From Oceanithermus desulfurans (lineage in GTDB: Bacteria; Deinococcota; Deinococci; Deinococcales; Marinithermaceae): a stretch of 64,000 bases of DNA. Below are positions 42,461 through 56,069 of the stretch, one piece after another; positions within the stretch are counted from its first letter, which is position 1; each line of letters begins with the position of its first letter. Location: the NCBI RefSeq assembly GCF_014201675.1, contig NZ_JACHEZ010000004.1, positions 124,001 to 188,000 of the forward strand, written 5' to 3'. Below the pieces are notes generated by a model. It saw only the letters and a list, made by a program, of their open reading frames with translations. It searched no databases and was not told where the DNA came from. Both the position numbers and the translations under genes were made by a program.

Positions 42461-43021
42461 TCACTTCTCGGCGAGCCGGAAGGTGCTCGTGCAGTCGGGA
42501 CGTTCCGGCGGGTCTTGCAGCAGCTTCGCCAAGCAGGCGGGTGCCAGGTTGAACGCCGGCACCCGCCGCGCGTAGGCGGCGTAGTCGGCGCCGAACTTCA
42601 GCCGCGCCTCGCGCTCCTCGACGAGCAGGACCAGCAGCACGATCGCCAGCACCTCGAGCGGCCAGACGAGGAGCACGAAGGCCGGTGAGCCCAGGACCAG
42701 CGCGAAGGCGAGGGGGAAGAGCATCAGCCCCAGGTGCATGGGGTGGCGCATGCAGGCGTAGGGGCCCACCGTCACCAGCCGGTTGGTTTCCATTCGCGGC
42801 AGCTCGCCGACCCGCCCGCAGCGCGCCAGCCAGCGCCCGGTGACGCGGCTGACCGTCAGCACGATGCGGAACACCCCGATGCCCGCGAGCGCGCTGACGA
42901 GGTGCCAGAAGGGGTTGTGCCACCAGGCGGGCCAGAGGCGCAGGTCGAGCCAGACCCCGAGCGCGCCGCCGCCGGCCAGGAACAAGACCCAGACGAGCCA
43001 CCGCACCGCGTTGGACACCAC
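42461..43021 (-). CDS. Isoprenylcysteine carboxyl methyltransferase-like membrane protein
   Basis: 186-aa integral membrane protein with about four or five helices, of the ICMT/PEMT superfamily. The SAM-binding core is recognised by TVGPYACMRHPMHLGLMLF and EEREARLKFGADYAAYARRV, the usual C-terminal block. In bacteria the substrates are unknown (phospholipids or isoprenoids). GTG at 43021 is taken as the start because TAGACT lies 6 nt upstream; a GTG two codons earlier touches the hexamer. Next to the caa3 cluster, but separated from it by a hairpin. Confidence 0.8.
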   Translation of the reverse strand: MVSNAVRWLVWVLFLAGGGALGVWLDLRLWPAWWHNPFWHLVSALAGIGVFRIVLTVSRVTGRWLARCGRVGELPRMETNRLVTVGPYACMRHPMHLGLMLFPLAFALVLGSPAFVLLVWPLEVLAIVLLVLLVEEREARLKFGADYAAYARRVPAFNLAPACLAKLLQDPPERPDCTSTFRLAEK

Positions 43022-43027
43022 ACCCAC

Positions 43028-43033
43028 AGTCTA
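43028..43033 (-). promoter_or_regulatory. -10 hexamer TAGACT, leaderless ICMT-like gene
   Basis: Minus-strand TAGACT, 6 nt before the GTG at 43021, directly after the hairpin that ends the oxidase cluster. Confidence 0.45.
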
Positions 43034-43034
43034 C

Positions 43035-43056
43035 GCCCCCCGCGAACGCGGGGGGC
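43035..43056 (-). terminator. Hairpin after the caa3 oxidase cluster
   Basis: Perfect 10-bp stem GCCCCCCGCG / CGCGGGGGGC (43035-43044 with 43047-43056), 20 bases past the subunit I/III stop. No T-tract follows, so it may stop transcription only partly. Confidence 0.5.
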
Positions 43057-43075
43057 GCGCAGCGTGCGGGGCCGC

Positions 43076-46488
<3,413 letters not shown>

Positions 46489-46520
46489 GGTCGTTCTCCT
46501 CCGTGGCTAACTCGCCATAT

Positions 46521-46535
46521 AGGGACAAAAGCCCT
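46521..46535 (-). promoter_or_regulatory. Candidate operator, site 1 of 3
   Basis: Minus strand AGGGCTTTTGTCCCT, an imperfect palindrome, 32 nt before the subunit II ATG. Two similar sites precede ctaA/B and pckA. A TAGGCT hexamer lies 16 nt upstream (46552-46557). Confidence 0.4.
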
Positions 46536-46575
46536 CATAAAACTGCGTACTAGCCTACCGCATTTCTCATGGCGA

Positions 46576-46600
46576 CGCCATACCCCAAATGGGTATGGCG
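46576..46600. repeat. 10-bp inverted repeat between the two subunit II genes
   Basis: CGCCATACCC, 5-nt centre, GGGTATGGCG. It follows the stop of the second subunit II gene by about 24 bases on the minus strand and could be a weak terminator or an operator for the gene downstream; no T-tract. Confidence 0.55.
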
Positions 46601-46623
46601 TTACTTTCGGCCGGGTCCAGGTT

Positions 46624-47613
46624 TCAGGGTTGGGGCAGGGTGGTGAAATCGAAGCCGTCGACGCGCAGGCTTTCCAGGTAGGCGACGAGGGCGTCCAGGT
46701 CCTCGTCCGAGAGCTGGGCGAAGGCGGGCATGCGAACGTCCGGCTTCAGGTCAGGTGCGGCGCGGATCCAGGTGCGCAGGTTGACCGGGGTGTTGGGCAG
46801 CGAGGCCGCGCCCAGGGTGGTGCGGTTGCCGAACAGGGTCAGGTCCGGTCCCGTGGTGCCCGCGGCCTCGGTGCCGCGGACCGTGTGGCAGGAGGCGCAG
46901 AGCGATCCGAAGAGCTCGGCGCCGCGCCGCAGCTCCGGGGTGGCGGGGGCCGGGGGGGTGAAGTTGGCGGCCGCGGTGAGGAAGCGGTCGAAGACCTCGG
47001 GCTCGAGCACCAGCACCCGCATCCGGTGCTGCTTGGCCCCCAGGCCGCACTGCTCGGTGCACAGGCCGGGGTAGTTCCCCGGCTTCTTGAAGCGGACCGT
47101 GGCGCGGGTGTTCTGGCCGGGTATGGCCGAGGCCCTAAGCCCCACCTCGGGCACGCTGAGGGCGTGGAAGGCGTCGGTCGAGGTGAAGCGCAGCTCGACG
47201 GTCACCCCCGCGGGGAGCACCAGTTCGTTGCTGAGGCGCACCGGGGTGCCGGCGTAGTCGAAGTCCCACCAGTAGCGGTGCGCCGTCACCTGGACGCCGA
47301 AGGCGGGCCTGCCCGTACCCGAGAAAAGCTGCACCATGCTCTGAACGCCCAGGAGGCCCACCACGGCGACGAGGATGACCGGGACCGCGAACCACACCGC
47401 GTCCAGGGCGTCCCCGCCGGAGCGGGCCCGCCGGCGGCCGTAGAGGAGTGCGCCCAGGATGATGGCCACCGAAACCACGGCGAAGACGGCCACCCACAGC
47501 AACAGGCGGCCGCTCTCGGTGCCGGTGGGGTCGTCCGAGAAGGTGGTGGCCTGGTGAGCCCGGGCCAGGTTCAGGGCGAGCAGCGGTAGACCGTAGGCGA
47601 GCGTTCGCTTCAC
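46624..47613 (-). CDS. Second subunit II/cytochrome c protein with altered CuA site
   Basis: 329-aa paralogue of the canonical subunit II, with two N-terminal membrane helices, a cupredoxin-like domain and a C-terminal cytochrome c domain (CASCH, axial Met in VRMPAF). The first CuA histidine is present (DAFHALSVPE), and the cysteine pair, but the loop reads CTEQCGLGAKQHRM: two residues longer, with Gln at the place of the second His and a His shifted by one. CuA may be lost or changed. GTG start one base after the ctaA/B stop, so it is tightly coupled to that gene. Confidence 0.9.
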   Translation of the reverse strand: MKRTLAYGLPLLALNLARAHQATTFSDDPTGTESGRLLLWVAVFAVVSVAIILGALLYGRRRARSGGDALDAVWFAVPVILVAVVGLLGVQSMVQLFSGTGRPAFGVQVTAHRYWWDFDYAGTPVRLSNELVLPAGVTVELRFTSTDAFHALSVPEVGLRASAIPGQNTRATVRFKKPGNYPGLCTEQCGLGAKQHRMRVLVLEPEVFDRFLTAAANFTPPAPATPELRRGAELFGSLCASCHTVRGTEAAGTTGPDLTLFGNRTTLGAASLPNTPVNLRTWIRAAPDLKPDVRMPAFAQLSDEDLDALVAYLESLRVDGFDFTTLPQP

Positions 47614-47614
47614 G

Positions 47615-49459
47615 CTAGAAGTGTACGCTGCGGTCCACGGCCATGGCCAGGAACAGCAGCGCCAGGTAGGACATCGAGTAGAAGAAGAGGCGGCGCGCCT
47701 GCGGGCGCTGGGGGTGCAGGTAGAGCATCAGGCTCTGGGCCAGCAGCACCAGGTTCAGGAAACCCGCCGAGGCGGCGTAGATCCAGCCCATCTGCCCCAG
47801 CGTCAGCGGCATGATCGAAATCACCGCCGTCAGCACCGCGTAGAGGGCGATCTGGATCACCGTGACCCGGTCGCCGAGGACGACGGGCAGCATGGGGACG
47901 CCCACCCGGGCGTAGTCGTCCTTGATCAGCAGGGCCAGGGCCCAGAAGTGCACCGGGGTCCAGAAGAAGACGATCGCGAACAGGTACCAGGCGAACAGGT
48001 TGAGGTCGCCGGTGACCGCGGCCCAGCCGACCAGCGGCGGGAAGGCCCCGGCCGCGCCACCGATGACGATGTTGCTCCAGCTGCGGCGCTTGAGGTAGAG
48101 GGTGTAGATCAGGACGTAGTGCATCAGCCCTGCGAGCGAGAGCGTGGCCGCCAGCAGGTTGGCTCCCCACCAGAGCACCACGAAGGCGAAAGCGGCGAGC
48201 AGGAAGGCGAACTTGAGGGCGTCGGCCGAGGAGATCCGGTTCTGCACCGTGGGCCGCCCGCGGGTGCGCTCCATCTTGGCGTCGATGTCGCGGTCGATGA
48301 CCATGTTGATGGCGTTGGCCGCGCCCGCCGAGGCGTACCCGCCCAGCAGCACGACGAGCAGCAGCTTCCAGCCGGGCCACCCTCCGGCGGCGATGAAGAG
48401 GCCTGCCAGCGCGGTGAAGAGCAGCAGGCTGATGATGCGCGGCTTGGTCAGCGCGATGTAGTGCCGCACCGAGGCCCGCGCTCCGCCCTCGTGGGGCGAG
48501 GGCTGGTGCACCTCGGTCTGCTCGGCGGCCTGGATGCCGCTCGCGAGCGCGGCGGCGGCGAAGAGGACGAAGGCGATCCAGACGGCGTCGGCGCTGAGCA
48601 GGTGCAGCATCTGCAGCGAAACGGGGGTGTTCGAGAACATGTTCCAGAGCCCGATCAGGATCTGGACGCCGAACAGGGTGACCAGCAGCACCCCGAGCTG
48701 CCGCACCCGGGGCGAAGGGCGCAGCCGGCTGACCACGCCGGTCATCAGCAGGATGTAGATGCCCACCGAAACCGCGATCAACGGGTGCAGCACCCGCAGC
48801 TGCACGAGGAAGTGGGCCGTGGGGGAGAGGTCCTGCTTCACCCCCTCCCAAAAGCTGGGGGCGCGGAAGAGGGTGTCGGCCAGGGCGGTCACCGCGCCGC
48901 TGGCGGCGAGGGTGAAGAAGGCCAACACGGCGATTCCCAGGGCCCAGCCGACGGCCCCCTGGTTGCGGAGGCGCAGCGGCGGCCCTCCCGAAGCCCAGTA
49001 GGCGGTCAGCGCCATGGCGCCCAGCAGCGTCAGTGTGATCAGCAGGTGCACGGCCATGATGACGACGCGCGCCACCGAGTCGTTGTAGGCGACCAGCTGG
49101 AAGAGGACGAGGCCACCCCCCGCCAGGGTTTCGACGATCATGGCCCACAGCGTGAAGGTGACCCCGAAGTACGCGGGGTGGTCCTTGGCGAAGAGGCGGC
49201 GTCCCCAGAAGAAGAGGAGGATCACGCCCAGCAGCGCCAGGCCGCTGGAGATGCGATGGGAAAACTCGATGATCGTCTTGACGTGCTCGATCTCGGGCAG
49301 AATCGCGCCCTGACAGGTGGGCCAGTGCTGGCCGCAGCCGTCGCCCGAGCCGGTGGCGCGGACGTAGGCCCCCCAGACGATGACGCCCAGGGTATAGACG
49401 AGCAGGCCCCACGCATAACGGGCAAACGCGAGCGGTTTCATATCCTTACGGGCCTCCAT
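47615..49459 (-). CDS. Fused heme A synthase / heme O synthase (CtaA-CtaB)
   Basis: 614-aa membrane protein that makes heme A for the oxidase. The N-terminal half (about 1-300) is CtaA, with [17 protein letters not shown] holding the conserved cysteine pair and HRISS and [10 protein letters not shown] histidines for heme. The C-terminal half (about 325-614) is the UbiA-type farnesyltransferase CtaB, with [14 protein letters not shown] and the prenyl-diphosphate motif [15 protein letters not shown]. The fusion is known from Thermus. ATG at 49459; ATG 49441 is possible. First gene of the cluster, with a candidate operator at 49493-49507. Confidence 0.94.
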   Translation of the reverse strand: MEARKDMKPLAFARYAWGLLVYTLGVIVWGAYVRATGSGDGCGQHWPTCQGAILPEIEHVKTIIEFSHRISSGLALLGVILLFFWGRRLFAKDHPAYFGVTFTLWAMIVETLAGGGLVLFQLVAYNDSVARVVIMAVHLLITLTLLGAMALTAYWASGGPPLRLRNQGAVGWALGIAVLAFFTLAASGAVTALADTLFRAPSFWEGVKQDLSPTAHFLVQLRVLHPLIAVSVGIYILLMTGVVSRLRPSPRVRQLGVLLVTLFGVQILIGLWNMFSNTPVSLQMLHLLSADAVWIAFVLFAAAALASGIQAAEQTEVHQPSPHEGGARASVRHYIALTKPRIISLLLFTALAGLFIAAGGWPGWKLLLVVLLGGYASAGAANAINMVIDRDIDAKMERTRGRPTVQNRISSADALKFAFLLAAFAFVVLWWGANLLAATLSLAGLMHYVLIYTLYLKRRSWSNIVIGGAAGAFPPLVGWAAVTGDLNLFAWYLFAIVFFWTPVHFWALALLIKDDYARVGVPMLPVVLGDRVTVIQIALYAVLTAVISIMPLTLGQMGWIYAASAGFLNLVLLAQSLMLYLHPQRPQARRLFFYSMSYLALLFLAMAVDRSVHF

Positions 49460-49492
49460 GGAGTCTCCACGCCCATTTTGAGCACTGGGCCT

Positions 49493-49507
49493 AGGGCAAA
49501 CGTCCCT
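49493..49507 (-). promoter_or_regulatory. Candidate operator, site 2 of 3
   Basis: AGGGCAAACGTCCCT reads on the plus strand; the ends match site 1 (AGGGC and GTCCCT). It lies 33 nt upstream of the ctaA/B ATG and 9 nt after a minus-strand TAAGAT (49517-49522), where a repressor would block transcription. Confidence 0.4.
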
Positions 49508-49553
49508 ATTGGCGCCATCTTACCTCGCGCGGCGCCCATCTGAAAAGAGCGCC

Positions 49554-51140
<1,587 letters not shown>

Positions 51141-51189
51141 CGTCGCCTCCCGGCCCGCGTGGGCCTACCCTTTTATACCGCGATTTTCA

Positions 51190-51204
51190 AGGGACAAAAC
51201 CCCG
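51190..51204 (-). promoter_or_regulatory. Candidate operator, site 3 of 3
   Basis: Minus strand CGGGGTTTTGTCCCT differs at two positions from site 1. It lies 49 nt before the pckA ATG. A TATAAA at about -31 of the ATG is the likely -10, so the site would overlap the -35 zone. Confidence 0.38.
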
Positions 51205-51213
51205 TTTTGCGCC

Positions 51214-51708
51214 TCAGCCGGCGAGAAACCGCAACACCCACGCCGCGGCCAGGTAGCCCACGGCCGTCAGGCTTCCGGTCCAGATCCAGGCGGCGAGGGC
51301 CGAGACCAGCAGGTACGCCGGCGCGGGCAGGCGGGCGGCGCCCATCAGGAACGGGGTGAGGGTGCGCACCACCGGCAGCCAGGGCGCGAGGAGCACCGCC
51401 CAGGCGCCGAAGCGGCCCAGGAAACGGCGGGCGCGCCGAAGCCGGTCGGGATCCACGCGACGTTCCAGCCCCGGCCCCAGTTTGCGCCCCCAGAAGTACC
51501 CCGCCCACTGCCCCAGCGTGGTCGCGGCCGCCAGCGCCAGCCACAGCGGCAGCGGCTCCACCGTTCCGGTGCTGGCGAGCGCCCCCAGCGCCAGCACCAG
51601 GCTGTCGCCTCCGGGGACGAAGAGGCCGAAGAGGGCGGCGGTTTCCAGGAAGAGGAGCAGCGCCCCGCCCGCGAGCGAGGCCTGCCGGGCCAGCTCGATG
51701 ACGTTCAT
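51214..51708 (-). CDS. DedA family membrane protein
   Basis: 164-aa membrane protein of the DedA/SNARE-associated family, which includes undecaprenyl-phosphate and phospholipid flippases. It has ETAALFGLFVPGGDSLVLALG (the E and PGE/PGD signature), GYFWGRKLGP, FGAWAVLLAPWLPVVRTLTPFLMGA (with the conserved arginine) and three or four helices. It is short for the family (usually about 200), but starts and ends look natural. Overlaps the cation-exchanger gene by four bases. Confidence 0.88.
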   Translation of the reverse strand: MNVIELARQASLAGGALLLFLETAALFGLFVPGGDSLVLALGALASTGTVEPLPLWLALAAATTLGQWAGYFWGRKLGPGLERRVDPDRLRRARRFLGRFGAWAVLLAPWLPVVRTLTPFLMGAARLPAPAYLLVSALAAWIWTGSLTAVGYLAAAWVLRFLAG

Positions 51709-52643
51709 GCCGCGAAGAGGTACCGCACGTAGACGAGGTAGACGAGCAGCAGCACCGCGCCTTCGCGCCGGCCCAGGCGCAGGCCGGTGTAGAGGAAGGG
51801 CCAGGCGAGCAGCACCAGCCCGAGCATCACCGAGAGGTCCACCACGATGCCGGGACCGTCGGGCTGGATGGGCCGCACCATGGCGGTGATGCCCAGGATG
51901 GCGAAGACGTTGAAGATGTTGGAGCCGACCAAATTGCCGAGGACGAGCTCCGATTCCCCCTTGCGCGCGGCCACCAGCGCGCTGGCCAGCTCGGGCAGGC
52001 TGGTCCCCAGGGCCACGACGGTCAGGCCCACCACCCGGTCGGAAACGCCCCAGGCGCGCGCCAGCGTGGCCGCGCCCTCCACCAGCGCCGAGGCCCCCAC
52101 GGTGAGGAGCGCCACCCCCGCGGCGATGCCGAGCAGCGAGATCCAGGCCGCGGGACCGCTGCGGGCGTACTCGGCGGCGAACTCGGCCTCGACGTCGGGA
52201 ACCTCTTCCTTCTCCCTGAGCAGGTAGGTCAGGTAGGCGAGCAGCCCCGCGAAGAGCAGGATCCCCTCGACGCGGCCGATCCAGCCGTCGGCGATCACGA
52301 AGTAGAGCACCAGGCTGACGATCAGCAGGAAGGGCATCTCGCGGCGGATGAAGCGGGCCTTGGTGCGCAGGGGGTGCACCAGCGCCGCCAGCCCCAGCAC
52401 CAACGAGAGGTTGGCGATGTTCGAGCCCACCACATTCCCGTAGGCCACCTGGGGGTTGCCGCCCAGCGCGGCGGCCAGCGTGGCCGCCAGCTCGGGGGCG
52501 CTGGTGCCGAAGGCCACGACGGTAAGGCCGACCACGAGCGGGCTCATGCCGATGCGCCGTGCCAGCGCCACCGCGTGGCGCACCAGCAGCTCGCCCCCGA
52601 AGTAGAGCAGGGCCACACCGAGGATCACCCAGAGCCAGGCCAC
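51705..52643 (-). CDS. Calcium/sodium antiporter (CaCA superfamily, YrbG-like)
   Basis: 312-aa membrane protein with about ten helices and the two inverted alpha repeats of cation exchangers: GLTVVAFGTSAPELAATLA with GNVVGSNIANLSLVLG, and GLTVVALGTSLPELASALVA with GNLVGSNIFNVFAILG. Exchanges Ca2+ (or another cation) for Na+ or H+. The GTG at 52643 is preferred to further upstream starts because it gives the family's usual N-terminus and lies 7 nt after a TAGCCT hexamer. Coupled to DedA by a four-base overlap. Confidence 0.92.
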   Translation of the reverse strand: MAWLWVILGVALLYFGGELLVRHAVALARRIGMSPLVVGLTVVAFGTSAPELAATLAAALGGNPQVAYGNVVGSNIANLSLVLGLAALVHPLRTKARFIRREMPFLLIVSLVLYFVIADGWIGRVEGILLFAGLLAYLTYLLREKEEVPDVEAEFAAEYARSGPAAWISLLGIAAGVALLTVGASALVEGAATLARAWGVSDRVVGLTVVALGTSLPELASALVAARKGESELVLGNLVGSNIFNVFAILGITAMVRPIQPDGPGIVVDLSVMLGLVLLAWPFLYTGLRLGRREGAVLLLVYLVYVRYLFAA

Positions 52644-52650
52644 GACATCA

Positions 52651-52656
52651 AGGCTA
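52651..52656 (-). promoter_or_regulatory. -10 hexamer TAGCCT, leaderless antiporter gene
   Basis: Minus-strand TAGCCT is 7 nt before the GTG at 52643. No other ribosome-binding signal precedes that start. Confidence 0.42.
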
Positions 52657-52711
52657 ACACCCCCGGAGCCGGGCCGGCGGGCGGGGGTGCGGGAAGGGGC
52701 GGAGAACGCGT

Positions 52712-52740
52712 TTGACACGCAGCGGACGCGCTCTTATAAT
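52712..52740 (+). promoter_or_regulatory. Promoter of tRNA-Lys
   Basis: Consensus TTGACA (52712-52717), 17-bp spacer, consensus TATAAT (52735-52740). The tRNA begins 14 nt after the -10. The strongest sigma-A match in the window. Confidence 0.92.
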
Positions 52741-52753
52741 TTTGGAGCCAAAC

Positions 52754-52830
52754 GGGCCGTTAGCTCAGTTTGGTAGAGCAACCGACTTTTAATCGGTTGG
52801 TCGTAGGTTCGAGTCCTACACGGCCCACCA
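52754..52830 (+). tRNA. tRNA-Lys (anticodon TTT)
   Basis: 77-nt gene with the acceptor stem GGGCCGT / ACGGCCC, D-loop TAGCTCAGTTTGGTAGAGC, anticodon arm ACCGA-CTTTTAA-TCGGT (anticodon TTT), T-arm GTAGG-TTCGAGT-CCTAC, and encoded CCA. Complete cloverleaf by eye. It is a single-gene unit with a perfect promoter and an intrinsic terminator. Confidence 0.97.
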
Positions 52831-52835
52831 GGCAA

Positions 52836-52863
52836 GGACGGGGAGTTTTCCCCGTCCCTTTTC
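52836..52863 (+). terminator. Terminator after tRNA-Lys
   Basis: Perfect 9-bp stem GGACGGGGA / TCCCCGTCC (52836-52844 with 52849-52857), loop GTTT, followed by CTTTTCG. Confidence 0.85.
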
Positions 52864-52894
52864 GTTACAAAGGCCGCACGGGCGCGCCGGTGCC

Positions 52895-53137
52895 TCAGCG
52901 GCCCGCGTCGGGTAGGGTGCGGCTGCGCACCAGCTTTTTCAGGTCGTTGCGGATCTCCAGCAGGATCACCAGCGTGCCGAGGACGACGATGTCGAAGAGC
53001 AGGGCGAGCAGAAGCCCGAACACCAGCCCGACGACGCTTTGCCCGACGGCGTAGCCCTGCAAGGCGCCCAGGGCCAGGACGACCCACATCATGATTTCGA
53101 TCAGGATCTCGTACGCGTTCGCTACTAGCCGTATCAT
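52895..53137 (-). CDS. Small membrane protein, 80 aa
   Basis: Two hydrophobic helices (about residues 8-32 and 35-58) with a charged C-terminal tail ending in RNDLKKLVRSRTLPDAGR. No family assigned. ATG at 53137 has GGAGG 8 nt upstream; the in-frame GTG at 53146 overlaps that site. Convergent with the tRNA-Lys unit, whose terminator separates them. Promoter probably within the gap 53138-53349, where minus-strand TATACT (53239-53244) is the best -10 candidate. Confidence 0.6.
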   Translation of the reverse strand: MIRLVANAYEILIEIMMWVVLALGALQGYAVGQSVVGLVFGLLLALLFDIVVLGTLVILLEIRNDLKKLVRSRTLPDAGR

Positions 53138-53349
53138 CCGGTTCACCTCCGTGGAAGGCGGCTCGTGCGGGCGGCTCCGGTCGGGTGGGATTGGGGGAGG
53201 GGTCGGGGTCGACGTTGGTTCGTTGTGCCTTCAGGGTAAGTATACGGTATCGTTCCAGCCAACACGGTTTTTTCACTATCCGCCGGGCTCCCCCGTGCCT
53301 CGGTTCGCGGGCGTTTGTGATAGCTGCGGCTTCGTGGTGTGATAGGAGC

Positions 53350-53862
53350 ATGGCCGAGGGGCGTGCAGCGAAAACGAGCAAGCGAACCGCGCAACGGGGA
53401 CCCAAGGCCAGGCTGAAGCGCAAGGTTACCTCGGCCGGCGGCGTCGTCTTTCGGGGCTGCCGCAAGCCCCGGGTGCTGCTGATCATGCCCGCCAAGGGCA
53501 AGCGCCGCCGCTGGAGCCTGCCCAAGGGGCGGGTCGAGCCGGGCGAACGCTACTGGCAGACCGCGCGCCGCGAGGTCAAGGAGGAGACGGGCGTCAACGT
53601 CAAGGTGCTCGACCCCATCGAGCGGGTGCGCTACTACTTCATGGCCCACGACGACGAGGGCGTGGAGGTCAACAAGCGGGTGCACTACTTCCTGATGCGC
53701 TACGAAGGGGGCGAGCTGCGCCCGCAGGTGGAGGAGGTGCGCCAGGTGCGCTGGTTCCCCGTCGAGGAGGCCGAGCGGCTGCTCGCCTTCGAAAACGAGC
53801 GGCGCGTCTTCCGCGCCGCGCTGGAGCGCTGGAGGAAACGATGCCGACAAGCCACCCGCTGA
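53350..53862 (+). CDS. NUDIX hydrolase
   Basis: 170-aa hydrolase with a lysine/arginine-rich N-terminus (about 30 residues) ahead of the fold. The Nudix box is complete: GRVEPGERYWQTARREVKEE, then TGV. NKRVHYFLM parallels KKRVDWFLM in the NUDIX protein at 33372, so the two are related paralogues. ATG at 53350 follows TAGGAG. Overlaps the pncB start by 22 bases, which suggests a shared role in nucleotide or NAD-related housekeeping; substrate unknown. Confidence 0.88.
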   Translation: MAEGRAAKTSKRTAQRGPKARLKRKVTSAGGVVFRGCRKPRVLLIMPAKGKRRRWSLPKGRVEPGERYWQTARREVKEETGVNVKVLDPIERVRYYFMAHDDEGVEVNKRVHYFLMRYEGGELRPQVEEVRQVRWFPVEEAERLLAFENERRVFRAALERWRKRCRQATR

Positions 53863-55175
53863 CGATCGACCTCTACGAGCTCACCATGGCCGACTCCTAC
53901 CTGCGCCGCGGGAGGAACGAACCGGCCGTCTTCGACCTCTTCGTGCGTCCGCCGGTGCCGGGTCGCCGCTTCCTGGTCGCCGCCGGCGTGGAGGCCGCGC
54001 TCGACTACCTGGAGCGGCTTCGCTTCGGCGAGGAGGACCTCGCCTACCTGCGCTCGCTGGGCGTCTTCTCCGAGGCCTTCCTGGACTACCTGGCGGGGTT
54101 CCGCTTCACCGGGGAGGTCTGGGCGGTGCGCGAGGGCGAGCTGGTCTTCCCCGGGGAGCCGATCCTCTACGTGCGCGCCCCCCGCATCGAGGCGCAGATC
54201 GTCGAGACCTACCTGCTCAACGTGGTCAACTTCCACACCCTGATCGCCTCCAAGGCGGCGCGGGTGCGGCTGGCCGCCGGGTTCGACGCCAGCGTGGTCG
54301 ACTTCAGCCCCCGCCGCGACCACGGCCCCGAGGCCGCGCTGGGGGTGGCCTACGCCAGCTACCTGGCGGGCCTGGACGGCACCTCGAACGTTGAGGCGGG
54401 CCGGCTCCTTGGCCTGCCGGTGGTGGGCACGATGGCCCACGCCTACGTGATGAGCTTTCCCAGCGAACTCGAGGCCTTCCGCGCCTTCGCCGCCGACCAC
54501 CCGGCGCCGGTGCTGCTCATCGACACCTACGACACCCTCGAAGGCGCCCGGCGGGCGCTGGAGGTGGCGCGCGAGCTGCGGGCGGAGGGGCGGGCCCTCG
54601 CCGGGGTGCGCATCGACTCGGGCGACCTGCCCACGCTCACCCGCAGGGTGCGCCGCATCTTCGACGAGGCCGGTTTCCCCGAGGTCAAGATCCTGATCTC
54701 GGGCGACCTCGACGAGTACCGCATTCAGGCCTTCCTGGCCGCGGGGGGCGTGGCCGACGGCTACGGGGTGGGCACGCGCCTGGGCACCAGCTACGACCTG
54801 CCCGCGCTGGGCGGCGTCTACAAGCTGGTGGAGGACGCGGCCGGCCCCCAGCTGAAGAAGAGCCCCGGCAAGCGCACCTGGCCGGGACGGAAGCAGGTCT
54901 GGCGGCGGTGGGGTGAGGACGCCGTACGGGACGTGCTGGGGCTCGCGGGCGAGCAGGCTGCGGGCGAACCGCTGCTCGCGCCGCGCATGCGGGAGGGGCG
55001 GCGGCTGGCCGCGCCCGAGCCGCTCGCCGCGGTGCGCGAACGCGTGCGCGGCTGGCTTGCGCGGCTTCCCGAGGACCTGCGGGTGATCGCCGCGGACCCC
55101 AAGCCCGACTACCCCGTCGAGATCAGTTCAGGCCTCGCCGCCCTGGTCCGGCGCCTCGAGCGCGCGCGCCACTAG
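53841..55175 (+). CDS. pncB: Nicotinate phosphoribosyltransferase
   Basis: First step of NAD salvage from nicotinate: makes nicotinate mononucleotide from nicotinate and PRPP with ATP. 444 aa. LTIDLYELTMADSYLRRG is the family's start; further blocks are EPILYVRAPRIEAQIVETYLLN (read in two parts), FSPRRDHGPEAALGVAYASY, GTMAHAYVMSFPSE with the catalytic histidine, IDTYDTLEG, RIDSGDL and YGVGTRLGTSYD. ATG has GGAGG. The end overlaps the convergent meaB gene by 48 bases. Confidence 0.93.
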   Translation: MPTSHPLTIDLYELTMADSYLRRGRNEPAVFDLFVRPPVPGRRFLVAAGVEAALDYLERLRFGEEDLAYLRSLGVFSEAFLDYLAGFRFTGEVWAVREGELVFPGEPILYVRAPRIEAQIVETYLLNVVNFHTLIASKAARVRLAAGFDASVVDFSPRRDHGPEAALGVAYASYLAGLDGTSNVEAGRLLGLPVVGTMAHAYVMSFPSELEAFRAFAADHPAPVLLIDTYDTLEGARRALEVARELRAEGRALAGVRIDSGDLPTLTRRVRRIFDEAGFPEVKILISGDLDEYRIQAFLAAGGVADGYGVGTRLGTSYDLPALGGVYKLVEDAAGPQLKKSPGKRTWPGRKQVWRRWGEDAVRDVLGLAGEQAAGEPLLAPRMREGRRLAAPEPLAAVRERVRGWLARLPEDLRVIAADPKPDYPVEISSGLAALVRRLERARH

Positions 55176-56069
55176 CCGGCCCGCGGCCTCGCGGGGGCTG
55201 AGCCGGCCGGCGGCCACCTCGCGCACCAGCGCGTCGCTCTTGCGGGCGCTCTCCTGACCCAGCGCCTGGATGACGCTGGCGATCTCGAAGCGGGCGCGCT
55301 CGATGCGGTGGGGTTCGAGCAGGCCGTGCCGCTCCAGGTGCTGGTGGTGGGCCTCGACGGCCTCGAGCAGCTCCTCGGTACCCTGGCCCGACTGGGCCAC
55401 GGTGGTGAGCACCGGCACCTGCCAGCCCGCGGGGCGCGGCGGCGCGAACTCGAGCGTGGCCTTCAGCTCCTGCACCACGCGCTCGCCCCCGGGCAGGTCG
55501 AACTTGTTGACCACGATCAGGTCGGCGATCTCCATCACCCCGGCCTTGAAGGCCTGCACCGCGTCGCCGGCGGCGGGGGTGAGGACGAGCACAGTGGTGT
55601 CGGCCACCCGGGCGATGTCCACCTCGCTCTGCCCCACGCCCACGGTCTCGAGGAAGACCCAGTCGAAGCCGAAGGCCTCCAGGAGCGCCAGCGCCGCCAC
55701 CGTCGCCCCCGCCAGCCCGCCCAGCGAGCCGCGGCTCGCCATCGAGCGGATGAAGACCCCCTCGTCCTTGTGGTGGCGCATCATGCGGATGCGGTCCCCC
55801 AGGATGGCCCCGCCGGTGAAGGGCGAGCTGGGGTCGACGGCCAGCACGGCCACGGTGTCGCCGCGGGCGCGCACGGCCTCGATGAGGCGGTCGGCCAGGG
55901 TGCTCTTGCCGGCGCCGGGACTGCCGGTCAGGCCCACCACGCGGGCGTGCCCCTGCCCGCGGGCGGCCTTGAGCAGCTCCTCGCCCTCGGGCAGGCCCGA
56001 CTCGACCCAGGTCAGCGCCCGCGCCAAGGCGCGCCGGTCGCGTTCGTGAAAGGCGCGTACAACGTCCAT
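55128..56069 (-). CDS. meaB: MeaB/ArgK-type G3E GTPase
   Basis: GTPase chaperone that loads and protects the B12 cofactor of methylmalonyl-CoA mutase. 313 aa. P-loop GSPGAGKSTLAD near residue 50, VLAVDPSSPFTGGAILGDR, ETVGVGQSEVDIA and NKFDLPGG are family motifs. The mutase is not in the window, but its pathway partner methylmalonyl-CoA epimerase is at 10.7-11.1 kb. ATG is one base after the upstream universal-stress-protein stop, so they are one transcript. Confidence 0.93.
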   Translation of the reverse strand: MDVVRAFHERDRRALARALTWVESGLPEGEELLKAARGQGHARVVGLTGSPGAGKSTLADRLIEAVRARGDTVAVLAVDPSSPFTGGAILGDRIRMMRHHKDEGVFIRSMASRGSLGGLAGATVAALALLEAFGFDWVFLETVGVGQSEVDIARVADTTVLVLTPAAGDAVQAFKAGVMEIADLIVVNKFDLPGGERVVQELKATLEFAPPRPAGWQVPVLTTVAQSGQGTEELLEAVEAHHQHLERHGLLEPHRIERARFEIASVIQALGQESARKSDALVREVAAGRLSPREAAGRLVARALEAPDQGGEA